The position numbers were made by a program, and so were the translations under genes. 64,000 nucleotides of DNA from Isoetes taiwanensis (Eukaryota > Streptophyta > Lycopodiopsida > Isoetales > Isoetaceae): assembly GCA_021234155.1 (NCBI GenBank), contig JAJEKV010000250.1, positions 310,001 to 374,000 of the forward strand, given 5' to 3'. Position 1 is the first letter of the stretch, and the number at the start of each line of letters is the position of its first letter. Positions 1 through 10,013 of the stretch are shown here, in pieces. A model generated the notes under the pieces. That model searched no databases. It was not told the origin of the DNA and worked only from the letters and a program-made list of their open reading frames with translations.

Positions 1-1177
1 GGAATTTTATATCTCTATCATGACACTGAGTACATGTGCCTCTCATTTCCTGTCTTTTGTGATCTTAAGATTTACATAAACTGGCCAATTTGGTTTATGT
101 TTGCATTCTTCTGTCTGATGTTTGCCATCCAGTTTTAGAAAGACCAGCGGTTCAGAACTTGTGCAGCTTCATAAGCAAAGAAAGAAAGGAAGATCTTGCA
201 TCATATACTAGTTACAATACATATATATAGTCTTTATTTAAATATTTCAAGAATTTATTTTAAAGATCTTTTACAAATTTAAATTTTTATTGGAAAAAAA
301 AGGTGCTTTCAAAATCTGTACAAAAAAGAATTTAACTTCTGTTGACTTCTACAAAGACCATTTCGAACCAACTAACAGCTCCAAAAGAAAATGGTGGTGA
401 AAGAAGATACAAGATATATGTTGTTTTATTATTATTTATTCTTATTCTTAGTTTTTTTTTTTTCTTCACCCTTTTTCTGGATTATTTCTAAGAAATTCAG
501 TTTCATAAAATAGATGTGAACAAAAAACTTGCACTAGATCAAATTTCATTTCAAAACAAATGACAGTTCTTAGGCAATCAGTTTTCATTCGCAATTTTTT
601 TTAGAAAAAAATATTTTCTTAGACCTTTTACTTAATAATACTAAATATATATATAATCAGTTTTGACAAACTTTTACAACTTAAAACAACATTTTAATTG
701 TTTAGTTTACAAGAGTCGGTTAGCCATGTCAGAATAAGTGGTATATTTAGTTGCCTTTGAGTATGAGGTTCATGGCAGGATACACTTATAGCATGGCACA
801 AGTTGGTCTTGAGTTGTAGTCTATGGGGTCTTTTCACCTTTTTAACAAGGTATTTATTTCAGCTCAATATAGGTTTTAAAATTTTATGTCCACCACTCTT
901 TGTGTTGTAGTTTAGAATTTGGTCGTTGCCAAGTCCGATGCTACTCATTGGTCGTTTTGATGCCCATTTTCTTATCTAGACTACCATTGTTTTTGGACAA
1001 TGAGGTTTTAGATTTCAAATTTCTTAAGTTTGCAAGTTCAAGATCATGGTTTGCTAGTACCTTGTTTTCTTACAATTGAAGATGGTTGTCTTTATAGTGG
1101 TTGCTTTTCTTAAAGGGTATTTTTTGGTTTATGCGGTTGCATATAGATGCTATGGAGATTTGGTTGTTTGGTAGTGG
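1..1177. other. AT-rich stretch without a recognisable gene
   Basis: No reading frame with family resemblance is visible on either strand. The stretch is AT-rich with homopolymer runs, and part of it may lie in or beside the LTR of the copia fossil that starts to its right. Confidence 0.6.
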
Positions 1178-1606
1178 TGTTGAAGATTTGGTAGTTTGGT
1201 GTGGTTCAACATGAAAGTTGTGGCATCATCTTTCCAACATTTCTTGGTCTCCTCGTGTAATGTGCCCATGGCGATCAATTCACGGGAGTGGAGTGCTTCC
1301 TGACACTGCCATAAGAGGGTGGAATGGATTTTCTACAAATATTGGGATTTTTTTGTTATGTAGATTGAGAAAGTTGTTCTATATAGCAGGCTCGATAGTA
1401 TGAACAGTGTTTATATCAATAATATATGAATAGTGCATTTCTAATGGTATTTGATTAATGAAGTTAGTATTTGGTCATTTTTATCTAGCTTGGATTTCAA
1501 TAAACTTCTTAGTGTCTATTCATTGAGTATATTGTGACCATCTGAATTAAGAAGTTATAGAGATTTTGTTGCTTTATTAAACATAAGTTGTATCCCAATT
1601 TCTTCA
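1178..1606 (+). repeat. Probable LTR remnant of a Ty1/copia fossil
   Basis: The right edge is the better supported end. A CA dinucleotide at 1605-1606 lies two bases before a copia-type primer-binding site, as expected for the 3' end of a 5' LTR. The left edge is a guess: a TGTTG at 1178 could be the start, giving a 429-bp LTR. No second LTR was found downstream, so the element has lost its 3' half or the LTR has decayed. Confidence 0.35.
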
Positions 1607-1608
1607 TT

Positions 1609-1620
1609 TGGTATCAGAGC
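1609..1620 (+). other. Copia primer-binding site (initiator tRNA-Met type)
   Basis: The string TGGTATCAGAGC is the usual primer-binding site of plant Ty1/copia elements, complementary to the 3' side of initiator tRNA-Met. The full-length element at 41058-46547 carries the same 12 bases on the other strand. It sits 13 bases before the gag start codon and fixes the orientation of the fossil as +. Confidence 0.75.
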
Positions 1621-1632
1621 ACAGGTTAAATT

Positions 1633-2089
1633 ATGGCAACACGATTTGGAGTAGGATTGCTGAGTGTTGTGGAACTCTATAATTGGAGGTCTGGTTTTCA
1701 AGTATGGAAAGACCAGATCAAGCACATCTTGAATGTGGTAAACCTCTGGGAGGTTGTGAGTTGAATTGTTCCAGACAATGAGGTTATCAACGCAAAAAGT
1801 AGTACTGCTGTCAGCTCAAATGCTAGAGGAGGATCTTCATCTGCAAGCCCTGGAGATACTGTCAGTGGTGGTGGTGCTACATCAAGTGGAATTGGAAGTA
1901 TGATTACTGAAAGCACACTGTCAACAAAGAATAAAGAAACAAGAGGAATTATCACCAGCAAGGTTGCTTCCACTATTTTGCTAACACTAAGAGGTATGCC
2001 ACCTAAGCAAATGTGGATTTATTTTTTGAAAACTTCTTCACAAATAGATCTGCTAGAAAAAAAGTTAAGAAATGTAAGAGGAAAAAGTT
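1633..2089 (+). pseudogene. Copia gag relic
   Basis: Translation from the ATG at 1633 begins MATRFGVGLLSVVELY and goes on with WKDQIKHIL. This matches the gag start of the element at 41-46.5 kb (MSSRFGAGLLATVEVY, WKDAVKHIL). A TGA at 1762-1764 stops the frame. Reading resumes through a Ser/Gly-rich linker to RGIITSKVAST and SSQIDLLEKKLRN, both with direct counterparts in the other element. The C-terminal half of gag, with the zinc knuckles, is missing, and sequence from integrase follows directly. It is a dead relic. The resemblance is at protein level, so it belongs to the same lineage but is not a recent copy. Confidence 0.7.
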
Positions 2090-2330
2090 GAAAGAGATAT
2101 TTCATTTCATTTATTGATGACCACAGTAGAAAATGCAAATGCTACTATTTAGCTAGAAAATCTCAAGCTTTATATGCTTTCAAAATGTATGTTAAGGAAA
2201 CTCAGTAAATGGGAGAGCTTAATAGAACCATAAAAGCAGTTGTTTAGAACCATAAAGGGGCCACAGTTAGGCATATAAGGAGCATGTGGATGGATCTGCC
2301 CGATTCTATACAAAATAAGAGCATTTAAAG
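2090..2330 (+). pseudogene. Copia integrase relic joined to gag
   Basis: Right after the gag relic the frame reads RYFISFIDDHSRKCKCYYLA, matching RYFITFIDDYTRKCKCYLLA of the integrase core in the element at 41-46.5 kb. A stop follows at about 2205. Further pieces read ELNRTIKAVV (region of the catalytic Glu) and IQNKS. Everything between mid-gag and the integrase core is absent, including zinc knuckles, protease and the HHCC region, so this is an internal deletion rather than random decay. Past about 2330 the similarity fades. Confidence 0.6.
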
Positions 2331-3067
2331 AATTTTCAAAATGTTGCAAAGCTACATCGATAGGAACAAAAAAAAAAAACAAAAAAACACATCCACAATT
2401 CCTATTCATCCTCAAAGAAAATGATTCAGTTTACCTATCTGCAGATATTCCCCATGTGTATAAAGTGAAAGAAGCACAAGAAGATGTCCCCTTATAATCT
2501 AGCCACTTTCCCACAAGAAGGTGAACTAAAAGAAGAATTGAAAGCAAGATCTCTAGCCCTTGCTTCTGATGCAGACTGTCCTCTCTGTAGAATGGGGCTA
2601 AAACAAGAAGACAAATTCAGGTAATGAGAAAAGAATTACTCCAAAGAATTCGAGAAGGAAAACTCAAAATGCAAAAGTGGTTGTCTCACAATGGCAAGGC
2701 GAGAGGTATTTTCAACGATTTTTCTAATTTCCTCAGCCGTAGATCTGAAATTATGAGGATCCAGCAGGTCTCATCAAACTTAGACGATGTGGATACACAT
2801 GTGACATGCTAGAATTACAACACCAAATTGACAATCATACACCTAATGTTTTTTTTAGTTTAAATATTAACGAATGAAAAACAAATGATCTTGGACTTTC
2901 TAAGATCTTACAATGCTTTTTGTGGCACCTTAAGGACTTTAGCACTCTGATCCATATGGAAACACAGAAACCGAGTCTTTTATGACTCTAAATCCTTTAG
3001 TCTTAATTGGCTTAAGGCATGCTTTCAATCTCTGCCGGTTGAAACTGCAATAGCTCATACGGAAGCA
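2331..3067. other. No recognisable gene
   Basis: The region between the copia fossil and the TIR element has short frames only (for example 2624-2812 on +), none with family features. It may hold further decayed copia sequence. Confidence 0.5.
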
Positions 3068-3070
3068 TAA

Positions 3071-3087
3071 CACAAGGCCCCCAAAAA
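3071..3087 (+). repeat. Left TIR of the 6.94-kb element
   Basis: CACAAGGCCCCCAAAAA, a perfect inverted match to 9994-10010, preceded by the TAA target duplication. Confidence 0.65.
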
Positions 3088-3094
3088 TGAACTA

Positions 3095-3420
3095 CCATAT
3101 AAAAACAATAACAAACCATCTAAAAACCATGATAGATGTGGTTTTTTATACGGCAATTCATTTGATAGAAGAAAACCACATCCTACAGTGGTCTGTCAAA
3201 ACTTATAGTGGCTTAGAACATGGTTAATAATGCTAGTTCTAATGTTACAGTAGTTTGCTAAAACTGGTTATAGTTAATGGGATGGTTTTATTACAAGACT
3301 TGTGTACTATAGTGGTTTATAAAAATTATTGCTAGCTTAATAAAAATAGTAGTGGTTTGTTATAATCCCTAGATGAATAATGGCAAAATTTGAAGGTCTA
3401 CTATGTTCAAGAACCATGAA
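3095..3420. repeat. Left subterminal motif cluster
   Basis: Variants of a motif around AGTGGTTTGT or its complement recur here: accatctaaaaaccat, tacagtggtctgtc, tatagtggcttag, tacagtagtttgc, tatagtggtttat, tagtggtttgtt. The same motif family is found inside the right end (9700-9990). Transposase-binding subterminal repeats are a hallmark of CACTA and hAT elements; that role is inferred here. Confidence 0.5.
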
Positions 3421-3566
3421 TAATAACAATATCTTTTTTTCTTTGATCAATCAAAAGTTGATATTCTTTGACATATAACAGCCATACATTGTCAACAAAA
3501 TTTGCAAGCCTGATCCAATACTTTAGAAAGAAAAGAATAGTTGGAGCGAAAAATGAAGCACGTTAC

Positions 3567-3658
3567 CTGCCACCAGGAAGCAAATTCAGTGGACCAGCCT
3601 TAGATACAAGGTCCCCTAGAGAGTTCACAAGTTCAAAGACCTTGTGTCCTTTCTCATA
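3567..3658 (-). pseudogene. Exon-like fragment with splice sites, family unknown
   Basis: On the - strand a 92-nt open stretch is flanked by an acceptor-like AAAGCAG and a donor-like CAG/GTAACG. It translates to a clean peptide that includes EKGHKVFELVNSLGD and LVSKAGPLNLLPGG. It looks like one internal exon of a host gene, but I do not recognise the family. No neighbouring exon was found. Because it lies inside the candidate transposon, capture of a host exon is the simplest reading. Nothing shows that it is still spliced. Confidence 0.35.
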
Positions 3659-3671
3659 CTGCTTTAAAATG

Positions 3672-4461
3672 CAGTATGAGATATTACACCTACATTAGCA
3701 CTTAAATTGCTCTAAAACCTCAATTATTGCTTTTGAACCATGCTCTTCTATAATTAATTTCCATTTTTGCACCTTGCAGTTTGTACCCGGGGCTGTTGTT
3801 AATGTAAAGCCTATATGGCATTTGCGCGCACAAGGTTAAAGAAAACGGCCCTTATACAATAAAAAAAAACTAGAAACAAAATCCATTCTACCACATTCTT
3901 ATTTTATTCTCGCTAACAATATAAACTATTCCTACCTTGTGATGCGTATATTTGCTTCTTTTATTTTCTTTAGTTCCAAAGGAAACACCTAAGTCAAAAT
4001 CATTTTTATTAGTTTGCATAGAACATTTGTCAAGTACTAAACATGAACTCTTTTGCAACATGGGTTCAAGATTGCATTAAGAGCACATGTGCAGTAATGT
4101 TTGGGATTGAACTTCATATTTGGATCACATAGTCTTGGCATTGATGCCTTCAATGATGCACATGTCTGGATAAATTGAGTAAAATGCAGCTCATTTATAT
4201 CTCCATACAATTTGGTTAAGATTTTTCCATGCCTTGGCATTTGTCGTATTAAAGGGAAAGTAAATGCAATCCAATTCTTAATAAACTATGTCTAATTATC
4301 GTCTAATTGTTTCAAAAGTGTGGCTGGAAGTGTTGATTGTAGGAATCCTTAAATTAGGTGTTCCAAGGCATGTAAACGTGTAAGAGGAAACAATTACATT
4401 TGTATAAAGACTTAAATATTAGCTTAGTTTAACTTAGCTCTGCCTCACCTTGCCTTACCCT
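3672..4461. other. No recognisable gene
   Basis: AT-rich filler between the exon-like fragment and the tandem array. A 67-codon frame at 4037-4240 (-) shows no family feature. Confidence 0.5.
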
Positions 4462-6480
4462 GCTTGATATGGGAAACTATTCGACCTTCCGCCCAATGCA
4501 CTCCCTGGCTAGTGTGTTAGACTAGACATAGCATGTACTTGGCAATCCGATGTTTGATCGGCCGTCTGCCCCTCAAACATGTGTTTTGGGGTAAGTTTGG
4601 CCTTCTGGATGTAGCTGCATAGTCGAATCGTTGTTCCGTGCCTTCTTTGCATGCCCCCTCGCACGAGCCATCGCAATGGGGCAAGTTTGAAACCAGTGCC
4701 CAAGGAGGGTTTTTTTGTTCTCCCTCTTGGATTCTTTCTTCGAACCCTCGAGAAAACCCTGCACGCAAGCTTTTGACCACTTCCAAGACAGGAAAGGGTG
4801 CCAAAACCTAAACCCTACAGATTTAGTAGGGTTTATGTATCAGGGCAACCAAACCGCTCTATCTCCTAATCCCACCGTTCAAATGGTAGCTCATGTCACA
4901 TGACACGTCTCTAAAAAGAAAAAATGGACATCCACCGCATGGATGTGCTAAGCCCCAAATTTCCCCCTTTTCGACGTAGGGGCACGACGGGGAAATGGCG
5001 TGTTCCCACAGTTAAGCCTCTCTAGCGAGCTTGCAATGCAATTTTGACTTGACGCATGAGTCCAAAGCATTCATTTTACTTTAGGGACCAAATATTTATG
5101 ACCATCTATAACCAAACTCGGCTTGATATGGGAAACTATTCGACCTTCCGCCCAATGCACTCCCTGGCTAGTGTGCTAGACTAGACATAGCATGTACTTG
5201 GCAATCCGATGTCTGATCGGCCGTCTGCCCCTCAAACATGTGTTCTGGGGTAAGTCTGGCCTTCTGGATGTAGCTGCATAGTCGAATCGTTCATGCCCCC
5301 TCGCACGATGACTAGCTTGTTACGAGCCATCGCAATGGGGCAAGTTTGAAACCAGTGCCCAAGGAGGGTTTTTTTGTTCTCCCTCTTGGATTCTTTCTTC
5401 GAACCCTCGAGAAAACCCTGCACGCAAGCTTTTGACCGCTTCCAAGACAGGAAAGGGTGCCAAAACCTAAACCCTACAGATTTAGTAGGGTTTATGTATC
5501 AGGGCACCAAAACCGCTCTATCTCCTAATCCCACCGTTCAAATGGTAGCTCATGTCACATGACACGTCTCTAAAAAGAAAAAATGGACATCCACCGCATG
5601 GATGTGCTAACCCCCAAATTTCCCCCTTTTCGACATAGGGGCACGATGGGAAAATGGCGTGTTCCCACAGTTAAGCCTCTCTAACGAGCTTGCAATGCAA
5701 TTTTGACTTGACGCATGAGTCCAACGCATCCATTTTACTTTAGAACCAAATATTTATGACCATATATAACCAAACTCGGCTTGATATGGGAAACTATTCG
5801 ACCTTCCACCCAATGCACTCCCTGGCTAGTGTGCTAGACTAGACATAGCATGTACTTGGCAATCCGATGTTTGATCGACCGTATGCCCCTCAAATATGTG
5901 TTCTGGGGTTAACTTTGGCTTTCTGCATGTAGCTGCACAGTCGAATCGTTGTTCCGTGCCTTCCTTGCATGCCGAGTCCCACGATGTCTAGCTTGTTACG
6001 AGCCATCGCAATGGGGCAAGTTTGAAACCGGTGCCCAAGGAGGGTTTTCTTGTTCTCCCTCTCAAACTCTTTCTTCGGACCCTCGAGAAAACCCTGCACG
6101 CAAGCTTTTTACCACTTCCAAGACAGGAAAGAGTGCCAAAACCTAAACCCTACAGATTTAGTAGGGTTTACGTATCAGGGCACCAAACCTGCTCCATCTC
6201 CTAATCCCACCGTTCAAATGGTAGCTCATGTCACATGACACGTCTCTAAAAACAAAAAATGGATGTCCACCGCACGGATGTGCTGACCCCCAAAATTTTC
6301 CCTTTTCGTCGTAGGGGCACGATGGGGAAATGGCGGGTTCCCACAGTTAAGCCTCGATAGCGAGCTTGAAATGCAATTTTGGCTTGGCGCATGAGTCCAA
6401 AGCATCAGGGACCAAATATTTATGACCATCTAAAACCAAACTCGGCTTGATATGGGAAACTATTTGACCTCCCGCCCAAT
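4462..6480. repeat. Tandem array, three units of 656-666 bp plus a stub
   Basis: Each unit starts with GCTTGATATGGGAAACTATT: 4462-5120, 5121-5778 and 5779-6444, with a partial fourth copy from 6445 that loses similarity at about 6480. Units are highly similar by eye and differ by substitutions and small indels. Each holds a GC-richer core, a 10-bp inverted repeat with telomere-like arms (TAAACCCTAC and GTAGGGTTTA) and an ACACGTCTC motif. A frame of about 62 codons recurs in all three units, but this follows from their similarity and is not evidence of coding. Internal tandem arrays are common in CACTA-type elements. Confidence 0.9.
4809..4835. repeat. Hairpin with telomere-like arms, repeated per unit
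   Basis: TAAACCCTAC, a 7-nt spacer, then GTAGGGTTTA form a perfect 10-bp inverted repeat. The same structure is at 5468-5494 and 6144-6170. The arms contain AAACCCTA-type (telo-box-like) sequence. Confidence 0.7.
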
Positions 6481-6651
6481 GAATCGATATAACTAGAAGT
6501 TAAGAAATTCTTGTGAAATTGTATGGTTGGACAGACACAATTTGATTATTAAATTTAGCCCAAAGAAGATCCTGCACCTATTGGAGATTTGAGAATGAAA
6601 TTGTAGGAATAGAATGTGAACTTCCGGCTAGCTAAACGAAGATAAGTTTCT

Positions 6652-6762
6652 ATGGAGAAGAACAAGGTAGTAATTGCAATTATTGGAGTATTGTTCATGT
6701 CAACGGTTATTGTTGATGGTCAAGATCCTAGAATTGGTTTCGGTGACCAAGACTTCCTTTAA
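6652..6762 (+). CDS. Possible small secreted peptide, 36 codons
   Basis: The ATG at 6652 opens a short frame with a basic start (MEKNKVV), a hydrophobic stretch IAIIGVLFMSTVIV and then a short polar tail DGQDPRIGFGDQDFL before TAA. That is the layout of a signal peptide with a tiny mature part. One base out of frame the sequence goes on with a Pro/Cys-containing stretch (LNPNPIRCQSPPYG), so it may be a broken cysteine-rich peptide gene. It lies inside the candidate transposon. The frame is short enough to be chance. Confidence 0.25.
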   Translation: MEKNKVVIAIIGVLFMSTVIVDGQDPRIGFGDQDFL

Positions 6763-9190
6763 ATCCAAATCCTATAAGATGCCAAAGCCCACCCTATGGT
6801 TACTAGAGGTAATTCGAAAAGCATTAAAGAAGCATTAAGCAATATACTTAGTTAACAAAGTAACAAGAAGGCATTCTATGCTTATGAAAATATAATGCTT
6901 TTGCTTCATTACACTAGAAAAGTTGCATCTCGATGGAAATCTAGACCAACCGAGAAAATGCATTTTGAGTGTGATTGCAGGGATGCTTTTTGAGTGTGAT
7001 TATAGAGAGAGAGCCATTCTGTCATATTCAAAGAGCCAACACCAAAATTTTTATTCAACTAGTCTGGCATTATATTTGAGACAATGATTTGCATTAAGCT
7101 TAATTTTAAACATCTATTTATTTAGATGTCAAACATCCAAATAGGTTAGTGTGGGGTAAACTTCAGGAAACTCTAGCACCCTGCCAGTTAAAATTGCCAA
7201 TTTTTTACAGGGAAAATTATTTCCAAGAAGTTTAACGATCAAAAGTTGTGGGTTATTTATGGTTTTTTTCAGCTAAAATCTAGGTTTTGTAGAACTCAAC
7301 TAGCTTATACTATACAAGAAATATATTTGTTCAGCTTTTAAATTTTGTTCCACACTAGATGGGATCGAGTTCTAAGGATGGACATGTTGTCAATGATTGT
7401 ATTATTTGTGTTAATCCCGTCATGAATGGTGAAGGGTATAAGGGAACTTCAAACAAGAGGAAGCGGAATTTCAAATAACGGGGGAAATTTCATTACTAGA
7501 ACTAAAACCCTAATGTTTTGTTAGGGTTCGCGTTACGAACGGGTTCACCATTTCTTTGGCTGTGTCGAGATGTTCATGTGGCGATTTTGCTAAGGAGTAA
7601 GGCGACCAATGCTATGGAGGCCGAATCACCAAAAGACCTGTCTGCTTCAAAGCAGTTCGTAGGTAAGCATCTTTGTTTCTTGCTGAGATTTTGGCAGAGT
7701 TCTGAGTTGATCCGAGGTAAGAGCAACCTAACGAATAAATATGCAGGATACTAACAGAAACGGGCTTGATTGCCAAGGCATCTAAGCATCTGCATGTATG
7801 ACTAGCCATGGCCAGGCACAGCATAAGCCCCGTTTAGGTAGAACCGCCTTTTTCTAGTTGAGATTTGCTAGTTTAGATCGCCGTACACCCTTGTTTTTAA
7901 CCTGACAATGCTTTAAATATATCTGAATTATGTGCTATAAGTACCTATTGGCTTTTCTTGTTGTGTATTTGCAGCTAACATCTAAGTTCTTGTTGCAAGA
8001 AAAACATTTATGAAGATTTTTCTTCTCTGCCTCTTTTGTTGCAGAAGCAGAAATTTGTGTATAACTCAAGGTATGCTCTTATATCCTTTTTTCTTCGTGT
8101 GTATTTTGTGTAATTTCTTGACATTCATACAATAAAAAAGCTAGTCAAGCTATTTCTTTGTTGCTGCCATCTGAGGCAAGAAAATTATCTATGACTGGTC
8201 TTTGCCTGTTGCAGAAGCAGGAATTTGTACATTTGCAATGTTGAATTTTTTGCATTGATGTCTGTGGTATTTGAAGTAATGACTGAGGTAATTCCTTACA
8301 GATATGCACCTAGGATATGGTCATTCAAAACGCAGAGCTTGTTTCATGGGCGTAAGAACCATGCCATCTAAAGTTAAAACAGAGGACCAACAATATCATA
8401 ACTGTAAAACATTCCTCTTCCGTCAACCTGGTTATCTCAATTCAACCCTTTTGTAAATATGGTGCACTCCTTAGCCTCTGTGTCCATACATTATCTTCAT
8501 CAGATTCCTCCTGGTAAGAGAGAAGATTTATAGGCTTATTAGGTGCTCTTACCCATTCATCTTATAACTAGCCTTCTTTATTTCTAGAGTCTGGCTGTCT
8601 TAGTGAACACATCAGGTATGTGAATTTACAGTGTGCATTTATTTATAAATTTGCAACTTTAATTGTCTTTACATGGCCATCGTCTTCACAGTGATATCGA
8701 TATTTCAAGCCAGCTGCAAAAGAGACTATAAGTACACAAAGCTCTTGATATTATTAGCAGGGAGACACATTTCCCCAAGCAATATCTACAAGTGCAAAAT
8801 GCCCTAAGCAACAATATCACATGAGTCCCAATGTAAGTTTGTCTCTATCATCGTTGACTTCTTCAGTAAACATTCTGAAATTTTAAGGCAGTTGTTTGGC
8901 TTATAACATAATGCAAAAAGCTTCTTTGTTGGCTGCTTGAAGTTGTTGGAATTTGGAAAGCCATAAGCTATGTTATTCTCAAGGAGTTGAACATCCACGA
9001 GCTATGTTGTTTGGCTCTTGTTACTTACCTATAGTATAGATAATGGAAATACCAAGGGTTCAAATTCCTAGGCATATTGAGCTATCCATAAATATAATAA
9101 TATTGCATAAACCTATATCTGACTTTGACCTGAAAATGACACAAAAGCTTCATCAAATTTCTTAACGGTTTTGTAAGTAAAAACATTAAT
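6763..9190. other. Interior of the TIR element, no transposase seen
   Basis: I looked for transposase or helicase frames on both strands and found none. Around 7359-7478 (+) there is a 39-codon frame ending in a basic KRKRNFK tail. Around 8040-8080 and 8210-8240 there are acceptor-like TTGCAG strings before similar AAGCAG(A/G)AATTTGT words, which may be decayed exons. Confidence 0.4.
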
Positions 9191-9196
9191 AGATTG

Positions 9197-9445
9197 ATGG
9201 AGAAAACCACCTACAAATTGATGAAAACACAACCTATCAATCGATGAAGAAACCACCTACAAATGGACTTTAAAAACCATCTACAAAGTGGCAAAAAAAT
9301 CATCTATCAACTGATGGAGAAACCATCTATAAATTAATGAAGAAACCATCTACAAATCGACAAAGAAACCATCTACAAAGTGATGAAAAAATCATCTATC
9401 AATCAATGGAGAAACCATCTACAAATTGACGTGAAAAAAATCTAT
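9197..9445. repeat. Degenerate minisatellite, about 25-bp units
   Basis: About ten imperfect copies of a word like GAAACCATCTACAAATTGAT follow one another, with spacers such as gatggag and gacaaag. The array lies about 550 bp inside the right TIR of the candidate transposon, so it may be part of its subterminal repeat system. Confidence 0.75.
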
Positions 9446-9659
9446 CATTTAATGGACAAACTCGTAACAGTTATGTTCTGAAAACTAGGTTCTTAATTTG
9501 AGCACGTTGTATTATCTTTAGTAAACCAATACCAATTATCCAAAACACCATTGATTTGTCTCTATACGAAGGAGGTTTAAGACCCAAATCCTTACTACCT
9601 TGATAAAAACAACACTAGAAGTTAGCTTATCTTTTTGATAAAAAGTGGAGATGTTCTAT

Positions 9660-9993
9660 TATATGGAATAAAATTGGTTTATGCAAAAAGATGTAAGTAA
9701 TTTCAGTAGTAAACCAGTCAAACTTTTAAACTCAAACCACTAGTGGTTTATGATTATATTATTGTTGGAATAAAAAGGACTATTATTACAAACCTAATAC
9801 TAAAACCAACCAAACAAACTATGATACACAACCATGGTGGCAAACTATATTACTAAACTAGAACAACAAATCATAAACAGGAATCACATAATATAACTAT
9901 TCATGATTATTCAACATATTAACCCACAAACTGACATTACTATATTCTAGTGGTTTCGTCTAAAAAGTATTGTGAAAAACTAATACCGATTAT
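9660..9993. repeat. Right subterminal motif cluster
   Basis: AAACCAC/GTGGTTT-type words recur (taaaccagtc, caaaccactagtggttt, aaccatggtgg, tctagtggttt), mirroring the cluster at 3095-3420. One site, AAACCACTAGTGGTTT, is itself a perfect 16-bp palindrome. Confidence 0.5.
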
Positions 9994-10010
9994 TTTTTGG
10001 GGGCCTTGTG
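9994..10010 (-). repeat. Right TIR of the 6.94-kb element
   Basis: TTTTTGGGGGCCTTGTG, a perfect inverted match to 3071-3087, followed by TAA at 10011-10013. Confidence 0.65.
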
Positions 10011-10013
10011 TAA

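Larger units (their letters stand above)
3071..10010. mobile_element. Candidate 6.94-kb non-autonomous TIR DNA transposon
   Basis: The segment is bounded by perfect 17-bp terminal inverted repeats, CACAAGGCCCCCAAAAA at 3071-3087 and its reverse complement at 9994-10010. Immediately outside lie matching TAA trinucleotides at 3068-3070 and 10011-10013. A 3-bp target duplication and a CAC start suggest a CACTA (CMC)-like element; TAA is also the target of PIF/Harbinger, so the class stays open. Both ends carry AT-rich subterminal sequence with repeated AGTGGTTT/AAACCAC-type motifs, typical of class II elements. The interior has a three-unit tandem array, a minisatellite and an exon-like fragment, but no transposase. 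The whole 7 kb as one element is an inference from the ends. Confidence 0.6.

Noticed and set aside
4715-6238. A frame of about 62 codons (MFSLL...) present in all three array units as a possible conserved small protein
   Set aside because: The three copies are conserved because the DNA units are near-identical repeats. The frame has no homologue or signal, and substitutions are not biased toward silent sites by eye.
9050-9075. GGTTCAAATTCC as a tRNA T-arm or pol III B box
   Set aside because: No A box, acceptor stem or cloverleaf could be built around it.
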